Below the pieces are notes generated by a model. That model was not told where the DNA came from and did not search any database. It saw only the letters and a program-made list of their open reading frames with translations. A DNA stretch of 26,451 nucleotides, taken from positions 37,548 through 63,998 of the IMG/VR virus record IMGVR_UViG_3300000117_000001. The stretch is one strand, 5' to 3'. The stretch is from a virus. Numbering within the stretch: the first letter of the stretch is position 1; every line of letters starts with the position of its first letter. Both the position numbers and the translations under genes were made by a program. Shown in pieces: positions 24,990 through 26,451 of the stretch.

Positions 24990-25171
24990 TGTACTGCCTC
25001 CTTCATATCCCTATTGTAAATAGCAATCATGTCTTTGTCAAATGTGTCTTGACATTTCTCACATAGAGTGTAAGAAGAAGTCGCAATAGCATCATCACAT
25101 GCTTTACACATCTCAATACCATGCTTTTTCAAAAACGGCTTAACCAACCTTTTAGCAATAAACTTCCTCAT
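24986..25171 (-). CDS. Small two-CxxC zinc ribbon protein
   Basis: A 61-aa protein with C22-x2-C25 and C37-x2-C40 (MCKACDD, TLCEKCQ), a compact zinc ribbon after a basic helical N-terminus (residues 1-18). It overlaps both neighbours as ATGA (dNMP kinase stop, RFC start), so it is translationally coupled to the clamp loader. A role as a DNA-binding or loader accessory is possible. No family is recognised. Confidence 0.7.
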   Translation of the reverse strand: MRKFIAKRLVKPFLKKHGIEMCKACDDAIATSSYTLCEKCQDTFDKDMIAIYNRDMKEAVQ

Positions 25172-25767
25172 GCTTCATGCCCCCATGTCTCTAGATAATC
25201 TTCTACTATCGGTGCTAATCTTTTGAACATACCATAGGGACTAATACCGGAAGTATCAAAATCTACGGATTGATGAACAAAGGCTTTTCTGCGAAGCAAA
25301 TCATCTACACCTTTCAATTGCTCGCTACTATGTCCTAAATTGACTGCGCCCCTAGAGATGAGAACCTGTTCATTAGCATGTAGACGAATGATGAGACCCC
25401 CATTATCGAGAATGTGTTTAGCCTCGTTTTCATGTCTGACATCGTCAATAATAGCATACTCTATACCTTTGCTATCTGCGTACTCCTGTAGTCTATTGAC
25501 CCAATAGTCCTCATGTCGCAAATCTCTCCTACCTTGACCCCAAGCCTGTAGGATAGGTCTAGTGAGAGTCTTGTCTTGCTGTTCTAACATATCCCAAAGA
25601 TAACGAGCATCGGTCTTCCTCTTAGGGTGGAAGAATGCCTGTGCTACTTCTACTCTAAGGCTCTCTGCAAAGGAGAGTATAGGTAAATCAAATGCTTGCG
25701 ATAACTGCGAAGCAAGTGAAGACTTACCGGACTTCATGTTTCCGCATATGCCTATGTATAATGTCAT
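25168..25767 (-). CDS. Deoxynucleoside monophosphate kinase (dNMP kinase-like)
   Basis: A 199-aa P-loop kinase that should phosphorylate dNMPs for viral DNA synthesis. The Walker A loop is GNMKSGKSS (9-17). The segments LSFAESLRVEV, ILQAWGQGRRDLRHEDYW and YAIIDDVRHENEAKHI match the lid and substrate-binding patterns of phage dNMP kinases (T4 gp1-like): a WG-G-R-LR segment and a DVR-x-NEA motif. ATG 25767 is chosen over an in-frame TTG at 25773: GGAGGG lies 6 nt upstream, and it overlaps the previous stop as ATGA. It lies at the promoter-proximal end of the replication genes. The exact dNMP preference cannot be read from sequence. Confidence 0.83.
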   Translation of the reverse strand: MTLYIGICGNMKSGKSSLASQLSQAFDLPILSFAESLRVEVAQAFFHPKRKTDARYLWDMLEQQDKTLTRPILQAWGQGRRDLRHEDYWVNRLQEYADSKGIEYAIIDDVRHENEAKHILDNGGLIIRLHANEQVLISRGAVNLGHSSEQLKGVDDLLRRKAFVHQSVDFDTSGISPYGMFKRLAPIVEDYLETWGHEA

Positions 25768-26030
25768 AGCCAACCCTCCATGCGGCGGGAGGTAGAGGCG
25801 GAACCCTGCTTTCGACTTAGGTTTGCTTCACCGTCTTCTCTACCACCCTTTTTAGCGGAGGCATGGATGTGACCCCCCATCTTCCCTTCTTTGAAGCATT
25901 GGGAACATAAAGGGAGTGACAAGGCTTGCTGGTCTGTGATGTCTCCCCTATCCTCGACAGGCGCACCACACGAGTAAGTATCACCAACTACATTTTTGTG
26001 TAGTAACCAATCCTTTTTGACTCTGACCAT
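25764..26030 (-). CDS. Small Cys/His protein with basic tail
   Basis: An 88-aa protein from ATG 26030. A TTG-initiated extension to 26060 is unlikely, because a TATA-like box lies there with the leaderless spacing of 24 nt. It has C21 in SCGAP and a C42-x2-C45 pair (LCSQCF), then H54 and H56, enough for one metal site. The last 30 residues are rich in Arg, Lys, Ser and Gly and probably disordered. Its layout resembles the 74-aa protein at 21638-21862. It overlaps the dNMP kinase start (ATGA). Function unknown. Confidence 0.62.
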   Translation of the reverse strand: MVRVKKDWLLHKNVVGDTYSCGAPVEDRGDITDQQALSLPLCSQCFKEGKMGGHIHASAKKGGREDGEANLSRKQGSASTSRRMEGWL

Positions 26031-26049
26031 ATACCGTCTTAGATTCGAT

Positions 26050-26060
26050 GTCCTTATCAA
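26050..26060 (-). promoter_or_regulatory. TATA-like promoter of the 88-aa gene
   Basis: TTGATAAGGAC on the minus strand overlaps the TGA of the upstream gene. The hexamer ends 24 nt before ATG 26030, which has no clear Shine-Dalgarno site. The same 11-mer precedes the primase gene. Confidence 0.5.
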
Positions 26061-26451
26061 TCAAGCGGTCTTCTTTGACATATTATACACTCATCCCACT
26101 CTTGGGGGAATAGTGACGGGTCTCCCATGTATCTCATCTGCTTACAAGTAGGGCATCTCTTAGCATGGGTTTTCTGTGCCTTAGTCATTGTAGAATAAGG
26201 TCTAGTGAATAGTAAATCTGCTTTACAATGTATAATCTCTTCATCAATCGCATAGACTGAATTGTTTGTCATTGTTCCATCTCCGACATCAACCTTGGTC
26301 GTGCCTGTCTGGATAATCTGAATGTTCTTTGCTAACATGGCCGATAGACTTGCGTCGGAAGGCATAACTCTAAAATTACCTTCGCTTAGTAAGATGCTGG
26401 CTACGGCAGACCTAGTCATCGGCCCTCTCTCGTAGAGGATTTCTGCAACTC
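26057..26451 (-). CDS. Winged-helix plus zinc-binding protein, 5' end outside window
   Basis: At least 130 residues. An internal ATG at 26419 could be the start, but the frame stays open to the right edge (VAEILYERGP before that Met) and reads naturally across it, so the gene probably begins beyond the window. The N-terminal part (VAEILYERGPMTRSAVASIL, then PSDASLSAMLAKN and a strand) fits a winged helix. The C-terminal part holds C-x2-C pairs (RCPTCKQ, ECIICQR) and an upstream IIHCKADL Cys, a likely zinc site. It may be a DNA-binding regulator of the replication module. The stop overlaps the next gene's promoter. Confidence 0.65.
   Translation of the reverse strand, partial: VAEILYERGPMTRSAVASILLSEGNFRVMPSDASLSAMLAKNIQIIQTGTTKVDVGDGTMTNNSVYAIDEEIIHCKADLLFTRPYSTMTKAQKTHAKRCPTCKQMRYMGDPSLFPQEWDECIICQRRPLD

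Noticed and set aside
26416-26451. Minus-strand frame ending in STREGR with an ATGA overlap to ATG 26419
   Set aside because: Only 11 codons are visible. The alternative, that the 26057 gene itself continues through the edge, reads as a better winged-helix domain.
1-26451. tRNA genes, integrase, attachment sites or insertion sequences
   Set aside because: I found no cloverleaf with a T-loop GTTCGAATC-like motif, no tyrosine or serine recombinase motifs, no transposase and no terminal repeats.

Overview
The window looks like part of the genome of a head-tailed double-stranded DNA virus of an archaeon. The replication genes are archaeal/eukaryotic in type: family B DNA polymerase, RFC-like clamp loader, PCNA-like clamp, AEP primase, XPF/ERCC4-type nuclease and a Cas4-like nuclease. 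The other strand carries a siphovirus-style tail cassette. Start signals are archaeal: TATA-like boxes 22-25 nt before start codons, and GGTGA-type Shine-Dalgarno sites. The combination fits the magroviruses of marine group II Euryarchaeota (Poseidoniales) best. That assignment is an inference from gene content, not a database match.

Positions 1-13849 (plus strand) form the tail module. It holds the 3' end of an unidentified gene, a LamG-like/tail-completion-like protein, the tail tube protein, a small unknown gene, two tail assembly chaperone frames joined by a probable -1 frameshift, a 1161-aa tape measure protein and a 2364-aa tail hub/adhesin protein. The order is that of phage lambda-type tails, with distal-tail, hub and adhesin functions apparently packed into one polypeptide.

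Positions 13850-13951 lie between the two convergent modules. They hold a 14-bp inverted repeat whose loop carries a Shine-Dalgarno site and an 8-codon open frame.

Positions 13952-26451 (minus strand, transcribed right to left) form the replication and nucleotide module. In transcription order: winged-helix/zinc protein (cut by the window edge), zinc protein, dNMP kinase, zinc ribbon protein, RFC small subunit, RPA/SSB-like protein, RecA-fold (Sak4/AAA_24-like) ATPase, small Cys protein, PCNA-like clamp, winged-helix-like protein, DNA methyltransferase, small HTH protein, PolB, zinc protein, Cas4-like nuclease, zinc ribbon protein, primase and ERCC4 nuclease. Many genes overlap as ATGA or TGATG. 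The module is subdivided by a recurrent promoter, consensus near TTWATARGGAC, usually lying on or just past the stop codon of the gene before.

Main points for follow-up: the CCCTTTG slippery site in the chaperone genes; apparent total absence of the palindromic tetramers GATC, AGCT and ACGT from the whole window beside an orphan methyltransferase gene; the repeated promoter; two perfect palindromes at gene starts; altered motifs in PolB (YGHTDS), the ERCC4 nuclease (EAK for ERK) and the RecA-fold ATPase (AKT for GKT); and a set of small Cys-pair proteins between the replication genes. No tRNA, rRNA, CRISPR array, integrase, transposase or restriction endonuclease was seen. No stretch over 300 bases lacks a gene.
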